Positions 17,200 through 27,536 are shown, counted from the first letter of the stretch. The stretch is DNA of 64,000 nucleotides from Bacteroidales bacterium (GCA_003249255.1 QKJP01000036.1:1-64000), one strand, 5' to 3'. Translations and numbers: made by a program. The notes: a model not told the origin generated them from the letters alone.

Positions 17200-19353
17200 T
17201 TAAAAACTAAAATTGACAGGTACAGTGAACGATACACGTACATTTTGTCCTCGTTGTACGCCCGGTGACCATTTAGGCATATTTTCAATGATTCGTACAG
17301 CTTCTTTATCCAAAGGGGCATAAACTCCACGAACCACTTTTACTTCATTTACCGATCCGTCTTTCTCTATAATAAATGAAATATATACGCGGCCTCTCAT
17401 TTCATTATCAATGGCTTCTTGCGGATATTGAATATTGTCAGCAATGTATTTTCGCATGGCTTGGTCTCCACCTCCCGTAAATTCAGGCATTTGCTCAACC
17501 ATGATAAAGACCTGATCTTCCTCTGATACCATTTCTCCATATTCCGAATTGTCAGCCCCATCACTATCTCGCGTAATATAATTGCCGTTCGCATCTAAAA
17601 CAGGCTCTAATTCCAAATCTTCTTCATCCTCAGGCTCTTCTGTATCAATTAATTGCTCATGCTTTTCATTATGAGACTCGGCTAATACGGCCAATCTTTT
17701 CTCATATTCTTTGCGGCGTTGTCGTGCATTCTTCTTAATTTTATCAGCCACTTTTTCATCTACCTCCTGGCTTGAAAGACGATAGGTCTTGGTTATTAAT
17801 TTTGAAGGAAAATAAACGGCTACTTTACTAACCGGTTCCTGGTAAGTATATTCGTAATAATAATTATTACCTGGCGAATCGAATAACACCGAACATAAAA
17901 AGGTTTGTTCTACACTCACATCATCAGTACCAAATAATTGCTTGGTTTCTTCAACAAAAGGAGTATAAGGTAGGACTCTTGCTACCTCTATAGCTTCTCC
18001 TTTGCTGTTATAAGCAATGTAAAATCCCGGAAACGAATACACCAAAACATTTCCTGTCCAATGGGCAATGTAAGGTTTTAAATAAGGGGAATCAATTGTT
18101 CTACCTACATCCTTAGGATATAAGATCATGGAATCACTTTCATAATAATAATTAGCGGTTACATTCAGGGCTATAGATCTCAAATCACACTCTTTACATG
18201 CTCCAGCAGTTTTGATTTCAGTAAATCCTTCCAATGGAAAAATTTCAACCAATTCATCTACTTTGTTTTGAACCAATCGTGTTTCTTTATTACAATAGTT
18301 TAGTTCAAAATCATTGATCGCAAAGGTGATATTGGAGCAATCATCAGCACTTCCCAATCCCATTCTATAACGATTATCTGATTTGGTTTTTAAGAATAAA
18401 TGCAAATCTAAATCAGCTAACTTTTTCTCAGCCTCTTTTATATTTACAGATAGAAATTCTCTGGAATTAGACGATACTTGTTCATAACCACCATTACCAT
18501 ACCAAATATCTTGGTTGTAATAACCTGAAAAATATGCATTCGGATTTACATTCTTAAAATCATCACGGTTAATCACATTCACCATTTTTATTTCTTCACC
18601 CACTTTTGTGATGTCGGCCAGGTAAAGTGGTAAGCCGGTACTGTTTTCTACAATGACAAGCCCCTGCGCAGCAACTGAATAACTGCGGCTATAGGCGGTA
18701 AAATTACCTTGTGAATGGTAATAAATAACCGTTTGATCTTTGGTAATATTAAGTATGCGATAGGTCACCGGAAATGAGAATTGACCTCTTGAAATACCAC
18801 TCATTTTAAAACTACGGACCTCAGTAATACTATCACCTTTGGTCAGATTTCGGTTTAAGAAAAAGTAATTTCCATTCTTTTCTATCGCATCTAAAAATAT
18901 CTTTAGATCATCTTTATCCAATCCAATTTTGTAGAAGGATTGATCGATTAGCTGATTAAAGTTATAGCCCGAAACGATTTCTCCATTTTTAGAAATATCA
19001 CGTTTCATCTCTAAAGACTTTAAAAAGCCCTGTAAGTAATATCTATCTTCGGTAGGATCTAAAAAGCAATTGAATGAAAATAAATGATCATCATCATCAA
19101 AAGCATCCATCGATTCGAATTTCTCATGAATACTAAAGGTGTTTTTATCCTTTTTTTGAGCTTCAAAAGAACTGAATACAATGGAATGCATGCCGTTATC
19201 AGCCAAACTTTCAGTGCGATACACATATTTGTGGTTGATCTTTGGGTTAAAGCTTAGTTGTATAGATTCTTGAGCGCTTACATTCATGCTACCCAATAAT
19301 CCCATGCATGGTAACAGATAAAATAAAATCTGCTTATAGTTAGTTTTATTCAT
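17200..19353 (-). CDS. Large exported protein with C-terminal TonB domain
   Basis: 717 residues from the ATG at 19351-19353, which starts the signal peptide (MNKTNYKQILFYLLPCMG ... VSAQ); the longer start would overlap the LRR gene. Residues about 30-560 form an unrecognised domain containing cysteine pairs (CKECD). A charged, coiled-coil-like stretch follows (DEKVADKIKKNARQRRKEYE). The C-terminal 95 residues are a TonB-C domain (MPEFTGGGDQAMRKYI, RGRVYISFIIEKDGSVNEV, LDKEAVRIIENMPKWSPG). It shares that domain with the short neighbour downstream. The cleavable leader again argues against a classical energy transducer. The function is unknown. Confidence 0.65.
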   Translation of the reverse strand: MNKTNYKQILFYLLPCMGLLGSMNVSAQESIQLSFNPKINHKYVYRTESLADNGMHSIVFSSFEAQKKDKNTFSIHEKFESMDAFDDDDHLFSFNCFLDPTEDRYYLQGFLKSLEMKRDISKNGEIVSGYNFNQLIDQSFYKIGLDKDDLKIFLDAIEKNGNYFFLNRNLTKGDSITEVRSFKMSGISRGQFSFPVTYRILNITKDQTVIYYHSQGNFTAYSRSYSVAAQGLVIVENSTGLPLYLADITKVGEEIKMVNVINRDDFKNVNPNAYFSGYYNQDIWYGNGGYEQVSSNSREFLSVNIKEAEKKLADLDLHLFLKTKSDNRYRMGLGSADDCSNITFAINDFELNYCNKETRLVQNKVDELVEIFPLEGFTEIKTAGACKECDLRSIALNVTANYYYESDSMILYPKDVGRTIDSPYLKPYIAHWTGNVLVYSFPGFYIAYNSKGEAIEVARVLPYTPFVEETKQLFGTDDVSVEQTFLCSVLFDSPGNNYYYEYTYQEPVSKVAVYFPSKLITKTYRLSSQEVDEKVADKIKKNARQRRKEYEKRLAVLAESHNEKHEQLIDTEEPEDEEDLELEPVLDANGNYITRDSDGADNSEYGEMVSEEDQVFIMVEQMPEFTGGGDQAMRKYIADNIQYPQEAIDNEMRGRVYISFIIEKDGSVNEVKVVRGVYAPLDKEAVRIIENMPKWSPGVQRGQNVRVSFTVPVNFSF

Positions 19354-19363
19354 AATGACTTGA

Positions 19364-20620
19364 TTAATACAAAATTTCACATCCGGGTAACTCGGTTTTT
19401 AGGAAATAAATGACCGACATTGGTAATGGATTATTTCTTAAATCCAGAACATCTAGTTTGTCCATCAGACTTATTTCCTTAGGCAATTCCATCAACCGGT
19501 TATTACTAAGGTTCAGATAACGTAATCGTTGGAGTTCGTAAATATTTCCGGGTAAGGATGTGAGTTTATTATTGCTTAGATCCAGCTTATCCAGATAGGA
19601 CCAGTTCCCCAATAACGAAGGAAATTCAGAGATTTGATTGCCATCTAAATAAAGTTCATCCATGGATCTGGTCATCATAATAACATAAGGTACTTCGGTA
19701 AAATTGTTTTCTCCCAAATCTAAATATTCAATATAGTGATCAGGAAAATCTTTGGGTAAACTTGAAAGCTGGTTGTTTCTAAAATTTAAAGTTTTATCAC
19801 CATAGCCTTTCAGCAAGCCCATTGGTAATTCTTGTAATTGATTGTGCGCCAAATTGAGATTATCTAATTCTTCAAGCTCTTTAAATCCGTCCGGCAAATG
19901 GCTGATTTTATTCCCTGCTAGATTAAGCGACTCTAATTTTTTAAGTTGACCTATATTCTCCGGTAATTCTTCAATTTGATTATAGGCTAACGCTAGTGTA
20001 TTTAATCCTTCGGGAAAAGTATCGCTTGGGAACTCCTTTAACTTATTTCCCGACAAATAAATACGACGTAAACCATCCATTGTAAATAGTTCTGATGGAA
20101 AAACAGTAAATTGATTATCAGTTAAATTAATGGTCGAGAGATTGGTTAATTGACTCATGCCGGTTGGAAGCGCCTGAATCGCATTGCTCGCTACATCGAT
20201 ATCAACTAACTCCTTTAGCTTAGTTATTTCGGAGGGAAGGCTTTCGATTTTATTAAAGCTTAATTTTAAGTGTCTCAAATTCGCCCAATATTCTATTATG
20301 GAAACATCTGAGAGTTGATTATTACTTAATTCAACTCCTTCCAGATTCGTAAGTTTTTTAAAACTCCCCGGAAGTGTAGTGAGCTCATTGTAAGCCAATA
20401 TCAAGTCTTCAATTTGAGTACAATTCCCAAGTTCGGAAGGTAGTTTTGTTAAAGCCTGATTTAATAAGTATAGTTTTTTTATGTTGTCCTGATTAGCTAA
20501 TGCTCCATCGATGGTCGTATTAACCTGACAAATTCTTTGAGCATATACAGTGGGCAAAGGTAAAAGGCTGATACATAATATCGCCTTACCCAAACATCGT
20601 TTAATGTTTAGTAAGTTCAT
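19364..20620 (-). CDS. Exported leucine-rich-repeat protein
   Basis: 418 residues from the ATG at 20618-20620, chosen because it directly precedes the signal peptide (KRCLGKAILCISLLPLPTVYAQ). Almost all of the mature protein is about 15 LRRs of 22-24 residues with the consensus LxxLxLxxNxLxxLPxxIxxL, for example LRHLKLSFNKIESLPSEI, LESLNLAGNKISHLPDGF and LRYLNLSNNRLMELPKEI. The short C-terminal cap ends CEILY. Such proteins usually bind other proteins at the surface or in the periplasm. It is the first gene of the minus-strand group and lies 10 bp from the TonB-domain gene. Confidence 0.75.
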   Translation of the reverse strand: MNLLNIKRCLGKAILCISLLPLPTVYAQRICQVNTTIDGALANQDNIKKLYLLNQALTKLPSELGNCTQIEDLILAYNELTTLPGSFKKLTNLEGVELSNNQLSDVSIIEYWANLRHLKLSFNKIESLPSEITKLKELVDIDVASNAIQALPTGMSQLTNLSTINLTDNQFTVFPSELFTMDGLRRIYLSGNKLKEFPSDTFPEGLNTLALAYNQIEELPENIGQLKKLESLNLAGNKISHLPDGFKELEELDNLNLAHNQLQELPMGLLKGYGDKTLNFRNNQLSSLPKDFPDHYIEYLDLGENNFTEVPYVIMMTRSMDELYLDGNQISEFPSLLGNWSYLDKLDLSNNKLTSLPGNIYELQRLRYLNLSNNRLMELPKEISLMDKLDVLDLRNNPLPMSVIYFLKTELPGCEILY

Positions 20621-21129
20621 TTTTAGAAATTTGATAATAAAAGAATACAACTTCGGATGAGTCTGATGAAATTGTACTGGTGGAATTGTAGTCTATTGTT
20701 TAAAGGATATTAAGGTTAATTATAAGTTTTAAGGGAATCTGGATACAAAGAAAGCAATTTGTTCATAAATACCTCAATAGTACGGAGGGTAAAAGTTTTT
20801 TTTGTACTGATGTGCAAATTATATAACGTGAGAATTTGAAAACGTGCAAAACAATTTTATCACTAATTGAACTTTATTAAAGATCAAAATAGTAACTACA
20901 AAATAACACGAAAACTCCATTAGCTATTTTAAGCATTAAAAACATTCCTTTTAGAATGCTTTTGTATTTCAGGCAAAAAGTAACTAAATTTTCTATTTAA
21001 GAACTAAAGTTAGGTGGTCAGATATGGTGCTTTTCGCAATTGCTAAACTTAGAATTATTAAAGACTTAATTGCACATCGATACATTGGCTAATTTGCACA
21101 ATAATAACTTCTTTCAAACTGGCGATACA
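20621..21129. other. Divergent intergenic region, LRR cluster / DUF748 gene
   Basis: About 510 AT-rich bases between divergently read genes. It must hold promoters for both directions, but no convincing TTTG/TAnnTTTG pair was found; TAATTTG near 21091 is a near match on the plus strand. No hairpin, repeat or small gene stands out. Confidence 0.3.
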
Positions 21130-23322
21130 ATGAAGAAACTAAAAAACTGGCACATAACTTTAGGAGTCTTATTCATCATCATTTTAGCGGTACTGTCTTC
21201 TGCATCGGGCATCATTGAAAACTACTTAAATAAATATGCCGAAGACATCGTAGGTCGTAAAATATACTTGGGCGATTTAAAAATCAATTATTTCAAAGTC
21301 GCCATTCAACTGAAAGACTTAGATATTTATGAGCAAGACGGGGAAACACCATTTGCCGGTTTTAAAGAGTGTTACATCAACTTCACGCCCACCAAGCTTT
21401 TTAATGATGAATATTCGGTTTCTGAAATACGCTTAGACAGTTTATATGTAAACATTATTAAAGATGGGGAACAATTTAACTTTGATGATTTAATTCCTGC
21501 CGAGGATTCAATAACCGGTGAAAAGGCAAAAAAGGACAGTGCAGAAATCATCAAATTTTCAGTTTACAACATTGATTTTTCAAAAGGCTGCATCTCTTTT
21601 AACGATAAAGAAGCCAATCAAACACAAGTATTTGCTGACCTAAACCTGAAACTTCCCTTAATCGCCTGGGATAATCAAAAATCGGAAGTTGGAATTGATT
21701 TCAAGTTTGGCAATAAAGGCAAAATCATGATAGATGCCGAATACAATGTACCCAACCAAATATATAATCTTAACCTGCATTTAGATAGTCTGGAAATCAA
21801 CTCTTTTACCAACTATTTAAAACCTTATATGAATGTAAGTACAATGAATGGGTATTTTCATTCCCGCACCAATATTTCGGGAAGCAGCAGAAATGTAAAT
21901 CAAATATTAATCACAGGAAAAAGCTCCATAAGTGATTTTAAACTATCTGAAACAGAAGAAAATCCATTTATTGAATTCAAAAATTTTGAAATTATTTATG
22001 ATGCCATAGATATGGGTAAATCATTCTGCTATTTAAGCAAAATCCAGCTCGAAGAACCCATTATTCACGCAAGGCTGGATAAAGATTTTAGCAATTTCGA
22101 AAAGGTCTTTCGACCAATATTGGAAACAGATTCAATTCCAACCGATTCCATTACTCAAACTCAGCATGTGGAATTAGATTCTACACAAATCAGGTATAAA
22201 ATAGATTCCGTGCTCCTAAAAAATGGTAAAGTTCTCTTTGCCGATAATACCCTAAACAGACCTTTCTCATACGAAGTGCACGATATCAATGTAAAGATGA
22301 ATAACATTGATGAAACAACAACATCATTTCCTATTCAATTTGCTTTAAACTTGCACAATCAAGGCTTGCTTTATGGCGAAGCAGTTGTAAATCCGTCAGA
22401 ACCAATGGACATTACCATCAATGCCACCATCGAACGATTAAAGGTTCTAAGCTTTTCGCCTTATTCAGAGTTTTATATGGCCCGCCCGATTACCCAAGGC
22501 GAATTCACCTATAAACTAAAACTGGACATGGATAAACACCTGATGACCAACCACAACAGTTTTAAAATTTCAGATTTGGAGTTTGGTAGTAATACCGGAG
22601 ATACTACCGCCATAAATGTACCCATTCAATTAGCCTTATACATATTGAAAGATCAAAATGATGTGATAACTTTTGATTTACCGGTGTATGGTAATCCATC
22701 CGAACCTGGTTTTAGGGCCTCTAAACTCATCTGGAAATCCATGAAAAACTTCATGATAAAAACGGCGGCTTCACCTTTTAAAGCACTTGGCAGTTTGGTA
22801 GGAACGAATCCTGAAAAACTTGAAAATATACCATTCGCTTATGCCCAGGATTCATTAAATGCAGAACAAAAAAATACACTTCGCAAAATAGCAGAAATCA
22901 CGAAGAAGAAACCAAATTTGCGTTTTACCCTTCGCCAACAAACTCACCCCGAAGTTGAAAAACAATACCTTGCATTAGAAATAATAAAAGATCAATCCTC
23001 CTCATCTCATCTAAAAAAAGAAATTATTAGAGATAGTTCCCAATACGCTGATAATAATAGAGATGCTTTTGTCGTATCGTTAGGAAAAGTAGATGATAAC
23101 TCCGTACAAAATGCAAGTGCTCATGAACAAATCATAGGAGAACAACAATTAAATGCTGCCTTTGATAAGCTATTAAACCATAGAAATCAACTCATTGAAG
23201 ACTTTATGTTTAAAGAAATGCAAGTGGATTCATCCAGCATAGAGATCCAAACGGCTGATTTGATAAATTTACCCGAAGAACTAAAGACGACTAATTACAA
23301 GGTGGAGGTGAGTGTGAAGTGA
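21130..23322 (+). CDS. DUF748 / AsmA-like envelope protein
   Basis: 730 residues from the ATG at 21130, chosen because it starts a signal anchor (MKKLKNWHITLGVLFIIIL). The upstream GTG/ATG-type leader of 20 codons is unlikely. The body has the DUF748 pattern: YAEDIVGRKIYLGDLKINYF near the N-terminus, repeated AsmA-like beta segments, ARPITQGEFTYKLKLDMDKH and LALYILKDQNDVITFDLPVY in the second half. A helical, charged C-terminus follows. AsmA/DUF748 proteins bridge the periplasm and are linked to lipid movement and outer-membrane homeostasis. The gene is monocistronic, with a bidirectional terminator downstream. Confidence 0.8.
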   Translation: MKKLKNWHITLGVLFIIILAVLSSASGIIENYLNKYAEDIVGRKIYLGDLKINYFKVAIQLKDLDIYEQDGETPFAGFKECYINFTPTKLFNDEYSVSEIRLDSLYVNIIKDGEQFNFDDLIPAEDSITGEKAKKDSAEIIKFSVYNIDFSKGCISFNDKEANQTQVFADLNLKLPLIAWDNQKSEVGIDFKFGNKGKIMIDAEYNVPNQIYNLNLHLDSLEINSFTNYLKPYMNVSTMNGYFHSRTNISGSSRNVNQILITGKSSISDFKLSETEENPFIEFKNFEIIYDAIDMGKSFCYLSKIQLEEPIIHARLDKDFSNFEKVFRPILETDSIPTDSITQTQHVELDSTQIRYKIDSVLLKNGKVLFADNTLNRPFSYEVHDINVKMNNIDETTTSFPIQFALNLHNQGLLYGEAVVNPSEPMDITINATIERLKVLSFSPYSEFYMARPITQGEFTYKLKLDMDKHLMTNHNSFKISDLEFGSNTGDTTAINVPIQLALYILKDQNDVITFDLPVYGNPSEPGFRASKLIWKSMKNFMIKTAASPFKALGSLVGTNPEKLENIPFAYAQDSLNAEQKNTLRKIAEITKKKPNLRFTLRQQTHPEVEKQYLALEIIKDQSSSSHLKKEIIRDSSQYADNNRDAFVVSLGKVDDNSVQNASAHEQIIGEQQLNAAFDKLLNHRNQLIEDFMFKEMQVDSSSIEIQTADLINLPEELKTTNYKVEVSVK

Positions 23323-23449
23323 TTAGGTCGATAGGATTTAGATCGGTAGGTTATTAGATATTTAGGTCAATAGGTTGAAAGATCGGTAGATGATAAATTT
23401 AGGTCAAGAGATCATTTGAAAAACAGATCGTTCAATAATAAATTATGCA

Positions 23450-23480
23450 AAAAGCCACCTCATAGTGAGATGGCTTTTTT
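23450..23480. terminator. Bidirectional terminator between DUF748 gene and ahcY
   Basis: The arms AAAAGCCA (23450-23457) and TGGCTTTT (23471-23478), with an inner CTCA/TGAG, form a strong stem. T runs lie on both strands, serving two convergent genes. Confidence 0.85.
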
Positions 23481-23508
23481 ATCTAATGACCTAATAAGCT
23501 AATGCCTA

Positions 23509-24942
23509 TTAATATCTATAATGCTCTGGCTTGTATGGACCATCAACAGGTATTCCTAAATAATCCGCTTGCTCTTGAGTTAACTTCGTTAATTTAACAC
23601 CCAATTTATCTAAGTGAAGACGAGCTACTTTCTCATCTAAAAACTTAGGTAAAGTATAAACTTTATTTTCGTATTTATCATGAGCCGTGTGCAACTCTAT
23701 TTGTGCTAATACCTGGTTGGTAAATGATGCTGACATCACAAAACTTGGGTGACCGGTAGCACAACCTAAGTTTAATAAACGTCCTTCTGCTAAGATAAGC
23801 ACAGAATGTCCATCAGGGAAAGTCCATTTATCGTACTGAGGCTTAATGTTGGTTTTAACGATACCATCAACTTCTGATAATTCAGCCATTTGAATTTCGT
23901 TATCGAAGTGACCGATGTTACCAACAATGGCCATGTTTTTCATTTTTGCCATGTGTGCTGCAGTAACGATGTCTTTGTTCCCCGTAGTTGTTACATAAAT
24001 ATCACCGTATTCTAATGTATCCTCGATTGGTAATACCTGATAGCCTTCCATTGCTGCCTGTAAAGCACAGATAGGATCGATTTCGGTGATAATCACACGA
24101 GCACCTTGTCCTTTTAATGATTGTGCACAACCTTTACCTACATCACCATAACCACAAACAACAGCAACTTTACCTGCCAACATCACATCTGATGCACGCA
24201 TAATACCATCTGTTAACGAGTGACGACAACCGTATAAATTATCGAACTTAGACTTTGTTACAGAGTCATTTACATTGATTGCAGGGAACGGTAATTTACC
24301 GGCTTCTGCTAATTGATATAAACGGTGAACTCCGGTGGTAGTTTCTTCCGATACGCCTTTAATTGCATTGCGAATCTTTGTCCAGTTACCTGGCTTTTCA
24401 GCAATAGTTTTACGGCAAAGTGCCAAGAAAATACCTTCTTCTTGTGAGTGTTTTGCTTTATCGTAAGCAGGTACTTCACCGGCAGCTTCAAACTCAGCAC
24501 CTTTTACAACTAACATGGTAGCATCACCACCATCATCTAAAATTAAATTTGGACCACTTCCATCCGGCCAGATTAAAGCTTCATTGGTACACCACCAATA
24601 CTCCTCTAAAGTTTCACCTTTCCAGGCAAAAACAGGAACTCCGGCCGGAGCATCTACAGTACCTGTTTTACCAACAACCACCGCAGCAGCTGCATGATCT
24701 TGGGTAGAGAAAATATTACATGACACCCAACGAACATCAGCACCTAATTCTACAAGTGTTTCAATAAGAATGGCAGTTTGCACAGTCATGTGTAAAGAAC
24801 CCATGATCTTCGCACCTGCTAAAGGTTTTTTACCTGCATATTCTTCACGAAGCGCCATTAATCCGGGCATTTCAATTTCAGCTAAATCAAGTTCTTTACG
24901 ACCCCATTCGGCTAAACTAATATCGGCTATTTTATAGTCCAT
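23509..24942 (-). CDS. ahcY: Adenosylhomocysteinase
   Basis: A 477-residue cytosolic NAD-dependent enzyme that hydrolyses S-adenosylhomocysteine to adenosine and homocysteine, keeping SAM-dependent methylation running. The N-terminus ([20 protein letters not shown]), the [13 protein letters not shown] substrate segment, the NAD-binding loop GYGDVGKG (about residue 260) and the terminal YKPEHYRY are all characteristic and intact. Length is normal for the long bacterial form. The start ATG is well supported by conservation of the MDYKIADI opening. No riboswitch-like fold is obvious in the 163 bp upstream. Confidence 0.97.
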   Translation of the reverse strand: MDYKIADISLAEWGRKELDLAEIEMPGLMALREEYAGKKPLAGAKIMGSLHMTVQTAILIETLVELGADVRWVSCNIFSTQDHAAAAVVVGKTGTVDAPAGVPVFAWKGETLEEYWWCTNEALIWPDGSGPNLILDDGGDATMLVVKGAEFEAAGEVPAYDKAKHSQEEGIFLALCRKTIAEKPGNWTKIRNAIKGVSEETTTGVHRLYQLAEAGKLPFPAINVNDSVTKSKFDNLYGCRHSLTDGIMRASDVMLAGKVAVVCGYGDVGKGCAQSLKGQGARVIITEIDPICALQAAMEGYQVLPIEDTLEYGDIYVTTTGNKDIVTAAHMAKMKNMAIVGNIGHFDNEIQMAELSEVDGIVKTNIKPQYDKWTFPDGHSVLILAEGRLLNLGCATGHPSFVMSASFTNQVLAQIELHTAHDKYENKVYTLPKFLDEKVARLHLDKLGVKLTKLTQEQADYLGIPVDGPYKPEHYRY

Positions 24943-25105
24943 AATTATGTTGTTATTATCTGATTCTTAATAATTGAATACGAAAGTAAGAATAAATCAA
25001 AGGATAGTAAAACTGAATCATTAGATGTTTTCACTAAATCAAAAATAATTTTCAAAATGCTTAGTCGCTAAAATCAATCTTGTCTCGTGAATAACTTACA
25101 CATAA

Positions 25106-26044
25106 CTAATTTGCACACTTAAGAATATTCCTAATCTCCATTTCATCCTTTTTAAGCTGTGCCTTTAATGCGTTAATACCATCGAACTTTTGTTCGTTAC
25201 GAACGCGTTGAATGAAGATTAATGATACTTCTTCGGAATAGATGTCCCGATTAAAATCGAAAATATGAACTTCTAAAGAGCGATGGTCTACGTTATGATT
25301 AACTGTTGGACGAATACCAATGTTCAACATTCCATGAAACAATTTTCCTTCTACTCGAACTCGAACGGCATAAACTCCATCCGGCGGAATAAGTTTATAA
25401 GGTTCTTCAACCTCTACATTGGCAGTAGGGTAACCCATTGTACGCCCTAACTGTTTGCCGCCAACTACCCGGCCGTTTACGGTATACTCGTAACCTAAGA
25501 TGCGATTGGCCTTATCGATGGCTCCACTTTGCAAATGCTTTCGAATATGTGATGAGCTGGTCTGTAAGCCATCAGTTAAAACAACATCGAATTGCGACAA
25601 TTCAAAACCGTATTTCTGTGCCAGGGCTTGATAATCTTCAAAACTCTGAGAGCGATCTTTTCCAAACCGATGGTTATAACCGACCAATAAATGATGGGTA
25701 TTGATTTTCTCAACCAAAAATAATTGAATGAATTCCTCAGCAGTAAGATTGGCTAACTCTTTGGTAAATGGTATGAGTAATAAATGATCGATCCCTAACT
25801 GGCTAAATAAAATAGTTCTTTCTTCGGGCGAAGTTAAAAAACGTAAACTCCCATCATCTTGGTTCAATACCATACGCGGGTGCGGCCAAAAAGTAATTAC
25901 AACAGATTCTCCATCTACTTCTTTCGCCTTCTGCACCAACTGCCCTAATAATTCCCGATGCCCGGTATGAACACCGTCGAACATTCCAATGGTTACTACA
26001 GGTTTCTTGGCTGAAAAGGATGATATATCTGAATGTACTTTCAC
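25106..26044 (-). CDS. ribF: Bifunctional riboflavin kinase / FAD synthetase
   Basis: 312 residues. The N-terminal nucleotidyltransferase domain has GMFDGVHTGHRELL (HxGH) and GYNHRFGKDRSQSF, followed by SSSHIRKHL. The C-terminal riboflavin kinase domain has GRVVGGKQLGRTMGYPTANV and PPDGVYAVRV, and ends in the usual VRNEQKFDGINALKAQL helix. It converts riboflavin to FMN and then FAD in the cytosol. It is followed by ahcY on the same strand with a 160-bp gap. Both domains look intact. Confidence 0.95.
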   Translation of the reverse strand: MKVHSDISSFSAKKPVVTIGMFDGVHTGHRELLGQLVQKAKEVDGESVVITFWPHPRMVLNQDDGSLRFLTSPEERTILFSQLGIDHLLLIPFTKELANLTAEEFIQLFLVEKINTHHLLVGYNHRFGKDRSQSFEDYQALAQKYGFELSQFDVVLTDGLQTSSSHIRKHLQSGAIDKANRILGYEYTVNGRVVGGKQLGRTMGYPTANVEVEEPYKLIPPDGVYAVRVRVEGKLFHGMLNIGIRPTVNHNVDHRSLEVHIFDFNRDIYSEEVSLIFIQRVRNEQKFDGINALKAQLKKDEMEIRNILKCAN

Positions 26045-26170
26045 TTCTTACAATTTTGATACAAAAGTATAAAAAATGAAAGGAGGAATAGTTCATCTAT
26101 CAAAATTCAAGAAGTATAAACAAAATTCAGTTTTAGACCTTTAATAAATATAAGTAAAACTCTACAAGTC

Positions 26171-26689
26171 ATGAAAATTCTAGCCTTTTCGGGGAGCAAC
26201 AGTTCAAAGTCAATTAATCAGAAATTAATTAGATATGTAGCCTCAATAATTAAAGGACATGAAGTAACGGTTATTGACATTCGAGACTATGCCTTGCCCA
26301 TTTATTCTCAAGACATGGATGAAGAACCAAGGCCGCATAATCTATTAAAGTTTATTGCAGAGATTAAGAAGTACGATGCCTACATCATTTCATCCCCCGA
26401 ACACAATAGTGGACCACCAGCGGTATTTAAAAATTTGTACGATTGGATAACCCGAACCGAACGGGATGTTTTTGCTGATAAACCCATGTTAGTAATGGCT
26501 ACTTCTCCCGGTGCAAGAGGTGGTAAAACGGTAATAGAGTATCTAGAAACGCTCTTTAAACGGAAAGGTATTAATGTGGTTTCAACTTTTAGTTTACCTT
26601 CTTTTGAAGAGAACTTTGTGGTGGGGAAGTTAAATTCAGAATATAGAGAAACGCTGCAAAGTGCGATTCAAGCTTTGTTCAATCGATAA
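26171..26689 (+). CDS. NADPH-dependent FMN reductase-like flavoprotein
   Basis: A 172-residue flavodoxin-like fold. The phosphate-binding loop SGSNSSKSINQKL is at about residues 7-19. The second FMN loop SSPEHNSGPPAVFKNLYDWI (residues 77-96) is the family signature of NADPH-dependent FMN reductases. It is likely a cytosolic quinone or azo-type reductase; the substrate is unknown. It is divergent from ribF, which makes the cofactor it would use, though this may be coincidence. An 11-bp-arm hairpin follows. Confidence 0.85.
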   Translation: MKILAFSGSNSSKSINQKLIRYVASIIKGHEVTVIDIRDYALPIYSQDMDEEPRPHNLLKFIAEIKKYDAYIISSPEHNSGPPAVFKNLYDWITRTERDVFADKPMLVMATSPGARGGKTVIEYLETLFKRKGINVVSTFSLPSFEENFVVGKLNSEYRETLQSAIQALFNR

Positions 26690-26699
26690 AAAATAAAAC

Positions 26700-26747
26700 T
26701 ATAGCCACAGAAGCGCGGATGAAAGAATACCTATCATCTGTGGCTAT
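26700..26747 (+). terminator. Stem-loop after the flavin reductase gene
   Basis: The arms ATAGCCACAGA and TCTGTGGCTAT enclose a loop of about 25 nt. There is no clear T run, so termination is likely but not certain. Confidence 0.5.
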
Positions 26748-26788
26748 ATTATATTCAGTACTTTTGTTCCTCATAAAACAATCTTATT

Positions 26789-27451
26789 ATGAAATATAAA
26801 GCAGTCATTTTTGATTTAGACGGAACTCTTGTTGATTCTTTAAAGGATATTGCCAATGCGATGAATAAAACCTTAAAGCAAAATTCTTATCCTACACACA
26901 ATCTTGATAAATATAATTACTTAGTAGGTAAGGGATTAAGGAATCTTACCATTAATGCACTACCAGAAGAGGCAAGAAGCGAGGAAAACATAGAAAAGTG
27001 CTATAACTCGATGTTTGCCGATTACTCTGAGAATTGTACAGTAGAAACATCTGCTTATCCCGGAATTGAAGATCTATTAGATGAGTTAACTAAACTGGAA
27101 CTCAAACTAGGAGTGCTTTCTAATAAAGCTGAAGTTCTAACAAAGAAAGTAGTTGCAACAAAATTTCCTTCAATCGATTTTAAAGAAGTAAGAGGTTTAA
27201 CCACAGAGGAATTAAAAAAGCCAAACCCTCAAGTGGTTACAGAAATGTGTGAAAACTTTGGGGTAAGCATAACGGAAACCTTGTTTGTGGGTGATACCAA
27301 TGTAGATATGCAAACAGCTGTAAACGCCAACATTACACCTGTAGGGGTATTATGGGGCTTTAGAACTATGGAAGAATTAGAAGGAGCAGGAGCTAAGTTT
27401 ATAGTTGAAAAGCCGATGGAGTTGGTTGACATTGTACGTGGTGAGAAATAA
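26789..27451 (+). CDS. gph: HAD-superfamily phosphatase, phosphoglycolate phosphatase-like
   Basis: A 220-residue HAD hydrolase. Motif I is DLDGTLVDS (residues 9-17) with the nucleophilic Asp and acid/base Asp. Motif II is in GVLSNKAE, the conserved Lys lies in LKKPNPQV, and motif III/IV is in FVGDTNVDMQTA. The helical cap is of the Gph/PGMB type. It probably dephosphorylates 2-phosphoglycolate formed during DNA repair, but members of this subgroup accept other sugar phosphates. The gene symbol is tentative. Confidence 0.8.
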   Translation: MKYKAVIFDLDGTLVDSLKDIANAMNKTLKQNSYPTHNLDKYNYLVGKGLRNLTINALPEEARSEENIEKCYNSMFADYSENCTVETSAYPGIEDLLDELTKLELKLGVLSNKAEVLTKKVVATKFPSIDFKEVRGLTTEELKKPNPQVVTEMCENFGVSITETLFVGDTNVDMQTAVNANITPVGVLWGFRTMEELEGAGAKFIVEKPMELVDIVRGEK

Positions 27452-27504
27452 TTACTCAGTGCATATTTTTCACAACTTCAAGGTTTCTAAAACCTTGGAG
27501 GTAT

Positions 27505-27536
27505 AAAAAAAAGGAATACCCGAATGGATATCCCTT
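27505..27536 (-). terminator. Intrinsic terminator of sRNA candidate 2
   Basis: On the minus strand AAGGGATATCC pairs with GGGTATTCCTT (11 bp including wobble pairs) around an ATTC loop, and eight T residues follow. On the plus strand the same hairpin lies about 60 bp past the HAD gene stop. Confidence 0.75.

Noticed and set aside
24943-25105. SAH riboswitch upstream of ahcY
   Set aside because: The 163-bp spacer is AT-rich and no GC-rich pseudoknot-like arms were visible.
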